From Adiantum capillus-veneris (Eukaryota; Streptophyta; Polypodiopsida; Polypodiales; Pteridaceae), in NCBI GenBank assembly GCA_014529385.2, contig CM043942.1, forward strand, positions 7,995,001 through 8,059,000: a stretch of DNA of 64,000 nucleotides, read 5' to 3'. The notes beneath the pieces are model-generated. The model had not been told where the DNA came from, did not search any database, and saw only the letters and a list, made by a program, of their open reading frames with translations. Positions 53,001 to 62,434 of the stretch are shown piece after piece. Numbering within the stretch: position 1 is the first letter of the stretch; each line of letters starts with the position of its first letter. The position numbers and the translations under genes are program-made.

Positions 53001-55316
53001 CTTCTTTGGTGTGACTGCCACTGGAGAAACCCACTCTGAGTCTTCAACAGGATAGATAAAACCGGCTTCTAGCAATTTCCTCACCTCTTTGAGTAGGGCG
53101 TCTTGTTGAATTACTCCTAGCCCCCTGAGCTTCTGCACTACAGGTTTACTTCCCTCCTTGAGCTTAATGTGATGTTGAACTACTGTGATGCCAGTGATTT
53201 TATCATATTCATCAATGAACAATGTGGTAAAATTACTTAGCATCAAAATATAATCTTCACGCTCCTTCCCACACAACTCACTAGAGAGCATTTGATGTAG
53301 CTTACTTGCTTCTACCAGAGGTTGTATACCTGGTGTCTCCCCTTGGCTTGATGATGAGGCATCAGGTTGCTCCATCTTCTTAGGGTCCTTGAGAATGATC
53401 CCCATCACCTCAATGCTACTGTCACTTTCTTCACTCACTGTTGACTCCTCCTCTGAAGCGGTTGAAGATTCACCACTAGAAAACTCATCCTCGGAGGTTT
53501 CTAGATCCATGTCGCGTTGTTGACCTATCTTCATGTCGTAAAGTATTGGCATTCCTTTTGCATCCTTCATCTGGATTATGCCGGTGTCCCAGTCCTTCTT
53601 AGCTCTCATAGCCATAAGCCAAGGCCTCCCTAGAATGATAGGATATCCCTCCCCTTTGTGTGGCATGACAAAGATGTCCACATCTACCTCGGTGTTGAAT
53701 GCCTTTATCCTAACTGCATTTATGACACCAACACATTGAACTTTTAAATTATTTGCCATTTTGGCTCGGCATGGTGCCGGCCGACTCACCTCTAAACCCA
53801 AACGGTGCATCATTTTTTCACTCATGACGCATATTTGTGCACCACCATCAATGTAGATATTGGAGATGTGTTGCCCTTTGATGTAAGCATCCATCACTGG
53901 TAGTATGTCGTCTAGATTCCTCCCAGAGATAACCCCAGCTATCTTTGGCTTTGGTCGCCTCGTGTTAACCATCTTTGTCCATTGTCTCCTCACCCTAGGT
54001 GCTAGGTGGAGTAACTGGGGCCAGGTGATTTTTGGGCCCTGCACAGAAACATCTTGAACCAAATCATATGGCTTAGAACATTCACCCAAAGAGAAATCTA
54101 CAATGTCAATTTTACGTCGTGACTTGGATGGATTTTTGCTAGATTCCCCTTTATTCTTCATCTTTTCTTCCTTTTGAGAAGATTCACCATGCCTAGCGCG
54201 TTTTACCCCAATGGCATCTACTCCTTTAACCTTGGTCTTATCCTCTTCCACTTTCTCCTTTCCCTTACCTTCAAGACTGATGACGCTTACTGTTTGATTG
54301 CCAACTGGTGGTGGGGGTAAGGGTGGAATGAGAAGTTGTGGTGGTGGTTGTGGTTGAATCGATGGTTGTAAGATTTGCACAGGTGGTGCTTGTCGTGGTG
54401 CCCTCGGTGGTGGTGGTCTTGCTCTTGGTGGTGAAACCTGGTTTTGTCTGGCTCCTCTGTTGAAATTCTGCCTCCTTGGTTGTGGACAGTAGTACATGCC
54501 ATGACCATCCTCCCCACAATTGTAGCAGTGGTATTCTTGGTTTTGCCTTCGTTGTCCTCTCCCTTGCTCTTGGTTGCGATTGTGTGCATGCCCTTGTTGT
54601 ATCAAATGGACTGAGAGATTCTCAAGTTGATTCGTGATTCGATTGAGCAGGTTTTGCTGATCTTCAATTGGTTCTTGTGGTTGAATCCTCTGGGCGACTG
54701 TTGTAGGTGGTGCTAGAGGTGGTGGGGTCCTAATGGCTTCCTCTCCATAGATATTCCTGGCTTGTAGACGCAACTTCTTGTCTTTAAGGCGGGCCACTTC
54801 AACTGCTAGCTCATACGTAGCAGGAAACCTTCCCTTCACCTTCTCTTTAAGAGTTGGCCATAACCCAGCCACAAACCGATCCTTCTTTAGGAAATCAGGT
54901 GCCCCCTCATCCTCTCTTAGCGATGCAACCCATCGCCCCCATAAATCTACAAACTTTGACTCATATGATGCGTATTCCAGCATACTGCCCTGCTTCAACT
55001 CTGTCAACAATTGCCATAGCTTCTCTGATGTTGTGCCCTCTCCAAAACGCTTGACAAAGGCTGCCCTTAATAAGTCCCACCGTTCCTTGGTTTCTTGTGC
55101 CAAGGCATTGTACCATGATCTTGCCTCCACCTTCATTAGAAGTGGGAAGATGCGCAAGCGCGAAGCATCATCATCTCTTCCAGAGATGACACATGCTATT
55201 TCCAAGTTGTCTAGAAAGTCTGCAGCATCCTCGCCCACCTTACCAGTAAAGGTTGGAAATGCTACACTTTCCATGATTACTAAGAGAGCTAGAAAGACAC
55301 ACTTCTTAACTTGCAA
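50037..55316 (-). CDS. gag-pol: Element J gag-pol polyprotein (Tat type, dual RNase H)
   Basis: 1,759 codons, no interruption. Start MQVKK or the second Met (MESVAFPTFTGK, about residue 15), which fits gag better. Order: gag core; knuckle CYNCGEDGHGMYYC (264-277); Pro-rich linker; protease with YIDGGAQICVM (Asp 490; D-G-G-A variant); RT with VCVDYKPLN and FIDDFCIYS (Asp 880-881). A gypsy RNase H follows, whose first Asp site reads VNPSVGNDTLGAVL (Asn). Then a second, archaeal-like RNase H starts LFFDGAY (Asp 1174). Integrase has HHCC at about 1381-1421 and D1450, D1510, E1546 (D-35-E). No chromodomain. A degenerate first RNase H backed by a second one is typical of Tat. Confidence 0.96.
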   Translation of the reverse strand: MQVKKCVFLALLVIMESVAFPTFTGKVGEDAADFLDNLEIACVISGRDDDASRLRIFPLLMKVEARSWYNALAQETKERWDLLRAAFVKRFGEGTTSEKLWQLLTELKQGSMLEYASYESKFVDLWGRWVASLREDEGAPDFLKKDRFVAGLWPTLKEKVKGRFPATYELAVEVARLKDKKLRLQARNIYGEEAIRTPPPLAPPTTVAQRIQPQEPIEDQQNLLNRITNQLENLSVHLIQQGHAHNRNQEQGRGQRRQNQEYHCYNCGEDGHGMYYCPQPRRQNFNRGARQNQVSPPRARPPPPRAPRQAPPVQILQPSIQPQPPPQLLIPPLPPPPVGNQTVSVISLEGKGKEKVEEDKTKVKGVDAIGVKRARHGESSQKEEKMKNKGESSKNPSKSRRKIDIVDFSLGECSKPYDLVQDVSVQGPKITWPQLLHLAPRVRRQWTKMVNTRRPKPKIAGVISGRNLDDILPVMDAYIKGQHISNIYIDGGAQICVMSEKMMHRLGLEVSRPAPCRAKMANNLKVQCVGVINAVRIKAFNTEVDVDIFVMPHKGEGYPIILGRPWLMAMRAKKDWDTGIIQMKDAKGMPILYDMKIGQQRDMDLETSEDEFSSGESSTASEEESTVSEESDSSIEVMGIILKDPKKMEQPDASSSSQGETPGIQPLVEASKLHQMLSSELCGKEREDYILMLSNFTTLFIDEYDKITGITVVQHHIKLKEGSKPVVQKLRGLGVIQQDALLKEVRKLLEAGFIYPVEDSEWVSPVAVTPKKNGKWRVCVDYKPLNAATKRDHFPLPFQDEILNEVAGHERYTVCDGYSGYFQISIAEEDQKKTTFITPWGCFAYRVMPFGLTNAPATFQRYVTFVFQPFFGKSIRVFIDDFCIYSSRSLHLEKVYEGLATLQALGGQLNVEKCHIGESKVTLLGHVISANGIEAGPSKVQALVALTSPTTTNQLVSFLQKVRYLSRFIHLLSQVVLPLQKVTHQEIFTWSEENEQQFNEVKQILASLPTIAPPKWDEPFYVNPSVGNDTLGAVLMQKDPQTSFMRPIYFSSRTMTPSEKGYTAVEHMVLALMFATTKFRSYLLSRPFIILTMEEVFPYVMQHMDVSSRISKWLTRLQEFDYTMQVENSTRASLGGILTHRHYEKKQKIKPNDQDITPVLEVPKVEEAHSLFFDGAYKRKVDKATAGIVIFNEQGDKVFSIGNLLDSHSNNEAEYAALTLGLEWCVTQGIQRLNIFGDAMLLIEQIRGTWACKNHILLGHLRKVKELLGKFQVVQLHHVPRAENQEADALAREKLQDVSVVGAIKLKLPLFQGSDAMPDIMSFLDTRECPKDLTKGQKQWLVHKATKYRLINDDLYCKGKDQILRRVPLSREITEIISSFHDGVCGGHFALDITSRKILQAGFVWPSLHRDVHHWCKTCKECQKAGDRRLTYEPQTPIISYGPFEKWGIDAIGPLPRSQSGKFYIIMGVDYMTRWAEAVATTRITAKEVAKFVFENICCRFGTPLEIISDRGPGFRGDLVGELMEKLGISRRHSTPYYPQCNGLVEKVNGMICKIITKHVNNHKSDWDKHLMAALWAYRTSFRTSLGFTPYHLVFGKEAILPIEVQLASLRVLAGQVERSNAHLHNHILDLERLQLDREDAINYYAAQAEQRRLTFNKGLRAKGLKKGMLVLRYDNRFDTRKDKKFSPRWEGPFVIRKHYANGSYRLMDADGRLHKTRVNGWRLKQYFLRFDQTPMMEIPKEGDSSISIEEQSGTTLEA

Positions 55317-56109
55317 AATTTTTTCTTCTTTACAAGGAGGCGTGTATACCCTATTATACTAGGACATAGATTAAAACTTCAAACGGTACATTGCCTTGTA
55401 CCAAAGGTAAAACAAATGGTTGATCTGATGCCAGAACCTCAAAAAACTGCTCCCCACCCGGCATGGTGTCAATGACGTGCTGGTAGTGAATCTTCAAGTT
55501 CAATATTACCTTGATTGAGCGTACACGTGTTGGTATGTGTGATCTGTCTTGAGGTAGGTTGTCCTGATTCATGTGAAGCTTAGAGGTGCTTAGTCACTGT
55601 CCAAGCTTGTAGGAGAGGGTGGTGTTCTTTCCTGAAACAAACTCAGTAGATCCCTAGTTTCTCTAGTGAGAGTGTGAGCCAATGCTTCTGTTATCTGTGC
55701 TACAGCATCAGGTGCGACTTGAAAACTGACTATGATAATTACCTCGGTGACTTGAGTTACCCGATTCTCAAAGTAGAATAGTGTTGATTCTCTATTGTGC
55801 AGAGCTCCTTCCATTTTGTTGTTGTTGGTTGGTTGTAGGTTGCGGACATGGTTTCCACCTCCTCCCTCTTCTTCTTAGCACTTGGCCTATGTATATCCAC
55901 TGGGTTTGGCGTGTTGGTTGACTCTCCCACTTCAAATCGATTACCGTTACGCCTGGCACTCGAGCTTCGATGGAGATGCGGAGTTCGTCTAGTTGTGCTT
56001 GCAGCTCTTCTTCTTCTATCGTCCAGTTAGCAAATCCTTCATACTCATTCATCCATTCACAATAGTTTAGGGCTTTCAGTCTTGTAAATTGAAGGGTTTC
56101 AAGAGCCCT
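55317..56109 (-). other. Element J leader with three short consecutive frames
   Basis: Between primer site and gag-pol lie frames ending at 55792 (LRRALETLQFTRLKALNYCE, an acidic helix EEEELQAQLDELRISIEA), 55814-55590 (74 codons; PDAVAQITEALAHTLTRETR) and 55572-55354 (72 codons). The first two overlap by 23 bases, and the third starts 18 bases on. They look partly protein-like but match nothing I know. They could be leader peptides, or pieces of one diverged frame. The first frame's ATG lies inside the LTR. Confidence 0.45.
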
Positions 56110-56126
56110 CCTCAGTGGGGGCACCA
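56110..56126 (-). promoter_or_regulatory. Element J primer binding site
   Basis: Minus strand TGGTGCCCCCACTGAGG two bases after the 5' LTR. TGG start fits a tRNA CCA end, but the rest does not match the initiator Met-tRNA site used by E, F and H. The tRNA is not identified. Confidence 0.6.
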
Positions 56127-56128
56127 AA

Positions 56129-58013
56129 TGAGAGGCGGAAGTGAAAAAAATAGACCCGGTGGCCTCTACACCAAGACTATGCACAATGGCCTCATCATGG
56201 GGAATACACAATAGGGGCACCACCTAGCAAGATATGCGGCTAGGACGCATACATATACACAATGAAGCATGCATGGAAAACAATTTCAAGATCCATGCCC
56301 AAATGTGGAATGGGGTGGTCGGAGAATAAGGTGAGAGGAGTGGTGAGTGAGTGAGAATGGGCTCGCTACGCGTGCATGTAGTAAGGAAGATAACGAGGTC
56401 AGGGATACATGCAAGTATGCTCACTTCTCATACAAAAGGTGGCAAATCCGCACACCTTAAGATGGAAGTAGCAAGATGATAGGAATATAAGAGGGAGAGA
56501 GAGTGTGTCTGTGTGGTGGCGAATCCGCACACCTTAACATAAGCAGAAAAAAAATGGCAAGGAATAAGCCTATACCATACTCACAATGAGATGTATCCAA
56601 AGCAACACAAAGTATGGCACCAAGATGGAGTGTGTTGATTGCTTGCAAAAGATGAATACAATAGGTAACGTATGGAAGGAAAATGAGAAGGGAACAAGAT
56701 CGTAGGAGGCATAATGGAGAGATGGGAGTTGATGGCGAGGAATATCATGAGTGTGTCCACCCTTCTTCTTCTTGAAATTGTGCCTTCAACCCTTAATTAC
56801 AAGTGGTGTGGAGGTGTGGTGCTCATCTTTTGTGCATGGTGATGGTGTTGTGATTATGTGATTAGGGTTCATGCTACAAGCATGTAGCACAAGAGTGTGT
56901 ATGGATAGGTGTGTGTGTGTGTGTGTTCCCTCCTCAAGTGAGCTCTCATGGCCTCCTTATATAGGGAAGGAGGGAAGGATTTAGCAATATTTCTATTTGA
57001 GGTGAGTGTCCCACTTTGGTGACTAGGAAAATGGGGTGCATGTGACTGTGGCTCCCATCTTGTCTCCTCATTATTTAAAATACCATAGTCAATAGAGAGA
57101 GAAGAGAGAATGTGGGTAGGATGTGGAGGATAGGAAATATTTACAATAGTTTAGCTTTGGATAGACATAAGCTTATTAGGGAGACAAGGGAGAGGTAAGA
57201 AAATTATAAGAGAGGTTGTCGAAGGTGGATATTTGTTGATGAGGATGGATCCTCCAAAAATGGTGATAGAATTACTCTAAACTAGCCAAGACCTCATTAA
57301 AAGAGCCTTGTCTCTTGTAATCATGCTTGAAGACTTGTAGAACCATAGCCATTCTAGAAGGAAGAAAGGTGGGGATGGCCTGTGTCACCATTACACGAGA
57401 AAACTGGGGTCCATTACAAAAATTATATCTCCGTGTTCATAACTCCAAAAATTCTGAAAAAAATTGAGCTAAAAGTTGAGATCACGAGCTACATCTTTCA
57501 TGTTGAACGCTCCTTCAGATTCGGGGTTCTTCTTTACTTAAAAAATTCAGCCAAATAATGTATTATTTGTGACTGCAAAAGTCTTTTGGTGGTCCCCTTT
57601 GAGTGGACTTCTCTCTTGCCTTCAAGTGTAAGCTCCTTCATGTGTATGAAAACATGACCTAGAGTGTTGAAAAGATTGGCAATCATCTAGATGGAGGTAT
57701 TATTGAAATTTGAAAGTGGGGTTGAGATTTGAAAATGAAAACTAGTGAATAAAATATTTGGTAGAGTGGAATAATATACATACATGAAAAAAATATATTA
57801 GAAAATTTTTAAGGTCAAAAGAGAGATCAACAAAGAAAGCTTACTTATTATGCTACATCGTGATTGATTAGCATAAGTATTATTTATTTAATAAAGGCTA
57901 AAACATTTGTGAAAAAGGAAGAAAAAAAAAAGTAACTTATATAATGGGAAATATTTTGATAAAAGGGAAAAAAATATATGGGGGGGTTCCCATGCATGGA
58001 AAAGCTTTCCGCA
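56129..58013 (-). repeat. Element J 5' LTR
   Basis: 1,885 bp pair of the 3' LTR. The promoter region has CTATATAAG at 56956-56964 on the minus strand, about 1,050 bp from the LTR start. Some substitutions and a small indel in an A-rich run near 57920 separate it from the 3' LTR. Confidence 0.96.
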
Positions 58014-58017
58014 GTAC

Positions 58018-58300
58018 CTTAGTGCGTTGATATTCATCACATCTTTTCACGAATTCTGCTGCATCTTGAATCATGGTCGGCCACCATATACCTGCAACCA
58101 TAATGATTTTTACGGTTCTCTCTGCTGAAAATGACCTCCTGCTATGCCTGCATGAGCTTGTTCCAATAATGGAAAGTAGTCATTTTCATGAGGAACTAAT
58201 CTCATCTGGTCATCAGTTCCTCTTTTATACAACTGGTCACTAATGAGGGTATACCTATTCGCTTCGATTTGTAAAGCCTTTTGTCTGTCTTTAGACCAAT
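58018..58300 (-). pseudogene. IPR-c: integrase zinc-binding region
   Basis: Minus strand VPHENDYFPLLEQAHAGIAGG then HF, a frame change near 58130, then WWPTMIQDAAEFVKRCDEYQ and RTKV at the J insertion point. This is the HHCC half of the integrase whose core is at 47205-48118. GTA at the end and CCA at the other side rejoin in frame when one GTAC copy is removed. Confidence 0.85.
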
Positions 58301-59030
58301 CTCCTGGCAACTCCTTATTAGTCAAATATTCCACAATAGCATGACTCCATGTGCGTGCTACTGTCACTTGGTATAATGTGGCATAATCCACAGTGGTATT
58401 GGATGTGCAAAAGTTGCATTTCTTGATGTAATTAGCTACATCGCCTGCCATTCCTGGCCAATACACTCCAAGTCTTCTTAATTGTTCATAGGTCATTTGA
58501 TTTCCTCGATGGAATCCCCCTGTTTGTGTATGGGCTTCCTCTAGATACGTTTTGTACTCCTCTGGGCCTATACACAACCTTAGAATCCCATCGTGTCCAT
58601 GATGGTACATTCTTCCTGCAAGCATTGTGTAATTTCGTGCTTGTCTAATGTCTTCCACTGTGTGTTTGTCGTCAAAATTCATTCCATATGTCAGCAACGG
58701 AATAATTTGCTCTGACCATTTTGGTACCATCTCTATATTAAACAGGTATGCGTCTGGGAGATCATCATCTACCCCAGTAGCTTTTTCGCCATGTAGTAAT
58801 CGAGAAAGGTGGTCTGCTCTTTGATGAGTTTTTCCTTTCTTAACTACTACCGTAAAATCAAACTCCAGCAACACAATGAACCATCTTACAATTCGTCCTG
58901 TGTTACAAGGTCTGTTTACTAAGTACAAGAGCGCCTGGTGATCCACAAAAAATGTGAATTTGTTCGCAAGTAAGTAATGCTGAAATTTATTTACCACATA
59001 TATCATACCCAATCCTTCTCTTTCAGCGGT
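58301..59030 (-). pseudogene. IPR-c: RNase H and linker to integrase
   Basis: NNYTTAEREGLGMIYVVNKFQ carries the catalytic Glu region. FFVDHQALLYLVN carries a catalytic Asp, followed by RIVRWFIVLLEFDF and HQRADHLSRL at the domain end. A linker follows (VPKWSEQIIPLLTYG) that also appears in IPR-a at about 110 bp. Only one RNase H is seen, so this is not a Tat-type element. The first catalytic Asp would lie in the decayed stretch upstream. Confidence 0.85.
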
Positions 59031-59618
59031 GGTATAATTATTTTCTACACTGTTGAGTTGTCTACTAGCATAACTGATCGGAAAATCTGTATTACCCTCC
59101 CCTGGTTGTGCTAATATACAGCCTATTGCAAATGCAAGAGCATCTACATGTACATGGAAGATCTTTGACCAATCTGGTGCTTTTAGAACTGGTGCAGATA
59201 CCAGTGGAATGACTCCTCACATTCATTGGTCCAAATGAAGAGCGTGATTAGACTATACAAGGGTTTTGCTATTACAACGTACATGTAGATAAAACGTTAG
59301 TAGTATTCCCAATGTCCCATAAATGATTGTACCTCTCGTATAGTGTTTGGTCTTGGCAATTCTATGATCACCTTTACCTTGTCTTCATCAGTGGTAATTC
59401 CATTAGCCGATACTATGTGGCCTAAGATTTTACCTTGTCAAACCATGAATACACATTTTTCTGGGTTGAGGCAAATCCTATACGTTCTGCATTTTTCGAA
59501 TACCTTTCTAAGATGATCTATATGGTCTTCTCTCAATAGAGAATAGACACACAAAGTTATCCATGTAAATATCCAAGAATATTCGCAAGTATTCTTTAAA
59601 AGCATGTGTCATTAATCT
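59031..59618 (-). pseudogene. IPR-c: decayed RT thumb and start of RNase H
   Basis: Continues RT after the stop at 59619. RLMTHAFKEYLRIFLDIYMDNF holds the catalytic motif with Asp-Asn in place of Asp-Asp (about 59563). Frame changes and stops follow to 59030. Fragments such as ITTDEDKVKVIIELPRPN (about 59400-59340) are typical of the RT connection region. Confidence 0.75.
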
Positions 59619-61280
59619 CTAAAATGTGGCTGGAGAATTGGTCAAGCCAAATGGCATTACCCTAAACGCATATATGCCCCATTCTGTTGCAAACGCTGTT
59701 TTGTATTGATCTTCTAGTTTGACCCCCATTTGGTTATAACCAGAGAATCCGTCCATAAAGCTATAGGCTTGCTTGCCTGCTACTCCTTCCAGGACGTGTT
59801 CAGTGATAGGAAGAGGATAGTTGTCCCTTATTGTTGCTGCGTTTACCTTCTTGAGATTCACACACACTCGTAATTTCCCGTTTTTCTTGGGTACCACCAC
59901 TATCGGTGACACCCAGTCCGTGTGCTCTATCTCATAAATAAATTCAGCCTCCATAAGTTTGTCTATCTCTTCCTTTATCCTTTTGGCTAATGTCTCATTA
60001 TACGTGTATGGACGTTGTTTGTTTGTCTTTGCATCAAACTTCAGAGGGATTGAATGTTCACAAATGTTAGGATCCACCCCCTTCAAATCTTTGTACGACC
60101 ATGCAAATACATAACGAAATTCTTTAAGTGTTTTAATTAGTAAGTCCTCTTCTTCCCGGCTTAGATCTGTGGCAATGTAAGCAGGTCGAGGAATTTCTCC
60201 TGGCTCTGCTAAGTCTATTTTCTTGGCGTTCTCTGGCCCATCGTAGGACTCGTTTGATTTAAGCTCTCTCATTGGTTGCTGAACCACCAATCTTCTTTCC
60301 TGAATGGTGTACTTACAATAGTGAGGAGGTACATCTATCTTTTTACTCCCATCACTAGCGTTCGTTCCATCGCTACTTTCCATTTCGGTTGTCCATACAT
60401 TTTTAATTTTTTGTTTCAAATCATTGTATCTCATTTTCCGTTCAATTTTCATCATAATTGGATCATCAGAGACATCCAATTTTTCTGTTGCAACTCTTTT
60501 TTTTGCTTTGCTAGTTTTCTTAGGTTTCAACAGTCTGGACTTAAATCCTGAGTCTTTAGCAGCCTTAAGAAATCTTCCTGACACTTTATCCTTAGCACAA
60601 TCAACAACATGAATGTTCATAAGGAACTGTGTCTTACCCCTGAACTCCGGCATAGGTCTCCGCCTAGTTGGTAGACTGTTATGGTGTTGTTTACTCTTGT
60701 ATCTTTTTTGGCGTCTCTCACTTTGGTTTGGGAAATTGTAGAAGACGTCATTGTCTTGTTCTTGATGGTTGTCTCCCTTCGTATTTTCCGACTTCTCGTC
60801 ATCCGCATTATCCTTGTTTTCACATTGATAAGAAGAATCATAAAATTCTTCTCCCTCCTGCTTGATTTCTTTAGTGGGGATGTCCACATAGCCCACTATC
60901 TTAATCTCAAGTTTCGTTTCTATTTTATTGATCGTCATATTCTTAGTATCTCCATCGTTCTCGTCTTCCTCCACAATTTTGCTCAACATGTAGTATGGTA
61001 TGATATCGTAGCCATTCTCGTCACAAAATTTGGTGGGAGTGACTTCATTGACGCATACATCCAATGTAGCCAAAATTTGAGACCATTCTAGGGGTTCGAG
61101 CTTCTCTTCAGGAAAGGGTTCTCGTATATAGGCATCGTCTTCCAAGACCCTCTCTAGTGTCCTTTCATTGTGGTCAAATTCACTACATTGAGATGCTCCG
61201 CACATCCATATCTCCTTTTTCTTACAGAGCCACACTTGGACTTCTAATCCACTAATGGTGGCTGAGTCAAATTCTTTCAT
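59619..61280 (-). pseudogene. IPR-c: long linker and reverse transcriptase
   Basis: 553 open codons. Residues 1-340 are a polar, Glu/Lys-rich linker with no known domain (KKEIWMCGASQ, DENGYDIIPYYMLSK, RRRPMPEFRGKTQFLMNIHV). RT begins at about 360: RPAYIATDLSREEEDLLI, FRYVFAWSYKDLKGVDP, HTDWVSPIVVVPKKNGKL, VCVNLKKVNAATIRDNYPL, MDGFSGYNQMGV, FRVMPFGLTNSPATF. The stop is TAG where Gln (CAG) is expected. The ATG overlaps the TGA of the protease frame as ATGA, with pol in a different frame. Confidence 0.88.
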
Positions 61281-62434
61281 AGGTGTTCTCGTGACATCTG
61301 GTAGCTATGATTTTTCATGTTTACACGTGTAGTAGTTTCAACATGTCTTAGATACAAATAATCATACCCCCAGTCCTGCACCATCTTGAGTTGCCTCATG
61401 AACGGCCTACCAAGGATAATTTCATAGTTGTTCTTCTTGCCGAAATCTACTATGGCAAAGGTATGTTCGTACTCTATGCCACATGAAGATACCATACTTG
61501 CCTCAAGCAATCCTATAGGCCTTTCTATGTGCCCATCTGCCAGTTGCAATTTCATTCTAGTTGTTCGTATTGCTGGTTTACCCCATTTTTCCCATAGCAT
61601 TTTGGTCGCAATGGCAATGCCAGCTCCGCTATCAAGTATGGCCTTAGTCTCTATGCCGTTATACTCAACTGGTAGGGTTGTGTTGCCGTCTTCACCCTCA
61701 CAATACTCTCCGACCTTGTTGAGTGGCACTGGTCTAGTGTTGACTTTCTTCGGTTCTGTGTCATTAAGCTCGATTTTGAAGAACTTAAGAGGCGTCCTTA
61801 TACCAAATTTTTCAAGACATTTGCCCACTTCCGTCCACATGCTTGGCCTAATTTTTAACAATTCTGCCACTGTGATTGTACACTTGATCGGAGTGGTCAA
61901 CAAGTCTGTCAAGATTTTAGTGTCCAATTGATTTGACCCGCCTATTCTTTGAGAAGGTACTCTTCGAATTTCTGACCTTGCCTCGTAGTCTCCCATGTAT
62001 GGTGGCAAAGTTCTGAGTGATGACGGTCTGCTATCTTTGGATGCAACTGAACCATTATCCCCTTGAAATGATTTAGCGTCTAAATCCCATGGAGGCTTAT
62101 TCAAGTTCAACTTCGAGAAAGGCGCTGACTCGATTGTTTTTGTCTCATATTTTTCTTGCGCTTTTCTCACCATTTCCCATAGCTCTTCAGGCCAATTTTC
62201 TTCCACAATAGGGGTATATGGTGGAAAATCTTTCAGTGATTCATCAGTGCTATTAGGCACGATTCTTGCATCCTCTACATCCGGCAAGGATTTAACGTTT
62301 TCTATCTTGTCAGGTACCCTTTGTTCGGTTTTGTGAGGTGTTTCATTGTTTCGTGGTTTGATTACTCTATCTCCCACTTCCATAGGTGGAGGCTCCAGTA
62401 AAGCTTGTGGAGTTTCAATCAGCTGTTTGCACAT
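61277..62434 (-). CDS. IPR-c: gag-protease region with first retropepsin (PR1)
   Basis: 385 codons. The N-terminal half is an acidic Pro-rich linker (PQALLEPPPMEVGD, FPPYTPIVEENWPEELWEM). The protease spans about 230-355: VEYNGIETKAILDSGAGIAI with intact D-S-G-A, KLQLADGHIERPIGLLEA, and the closing block YEIILGRPFMRQLKMVQDWG. It sits in the normal place between gag and RT. A TAG at about 62436 separates it from gag in the same frame. This PR1 is distinct from PR2 downstream of integrase. Confidence 0.88.
   Translation of the reverse strand: MCKQLIETPQALLEPPPMEVGDRVIKPRNNETPHKTEQRVPDKIENVKSLPDVEDARIVPNSTDESLKDFPPYTPIVEENWPEELWEMVRKAQEKYETKTIESAPFSKLNLNKPPWDLDAKSFQGDNGSVASKDSRPSSLRTLPPYMGDYEARSEIRRVPSQRIGGSNQLDTKILTDLLTTPIKCTITVAELLKIRPSMWTEVGKCLEKFGIRTPLKFFKIELNDTEPKKVNTRPVPLNKVGEYCEGEDGNTTLPVEYNGIETKAILDSGAGIAIATKMLWEKWGKPAIRTTRMKLQLADGHIERPIGLLEASMVSSCGIEYEHTFAIVDFGKKNNYEIILGRPFMRQLKMVQDWGYDYLYLRHVETTTRVNMKNHSYQMSREHL

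Larger units (their letters stand above)
48119..58013 (-). mobile_element. Element J: Tat-lineage Ty3/gypsy element, intact gag-pol
   Basis: LTRs 48119-50008 and 56129-58013, minus orientation, TG(A/C)GGAAAGC...CCGCCTCTCA. Flanks carry GTAC (48115-48118 and 58014-58017), a 4-bp direct repeat. Removal rejoins IPR-c integrase in frame. Internal: primer site, leader with three short frames, 1,759-codon gag-pol, polypurine tract. The two RNase H domains mark the Tat lineage. The LTRs differ by roughly two dozen substitutions, so the insertion is fairly recent compared with its neighbours. It is the only element here that could be autonomous. Confidence 0.95.

Noticed and set aside
60276-61091. 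Plus-strand Phe/Leu/Ser-rich frames as membrane proteins
   Set aside because: They are antisense readings of the charged Glu/Lys linker of IPR-c pol.
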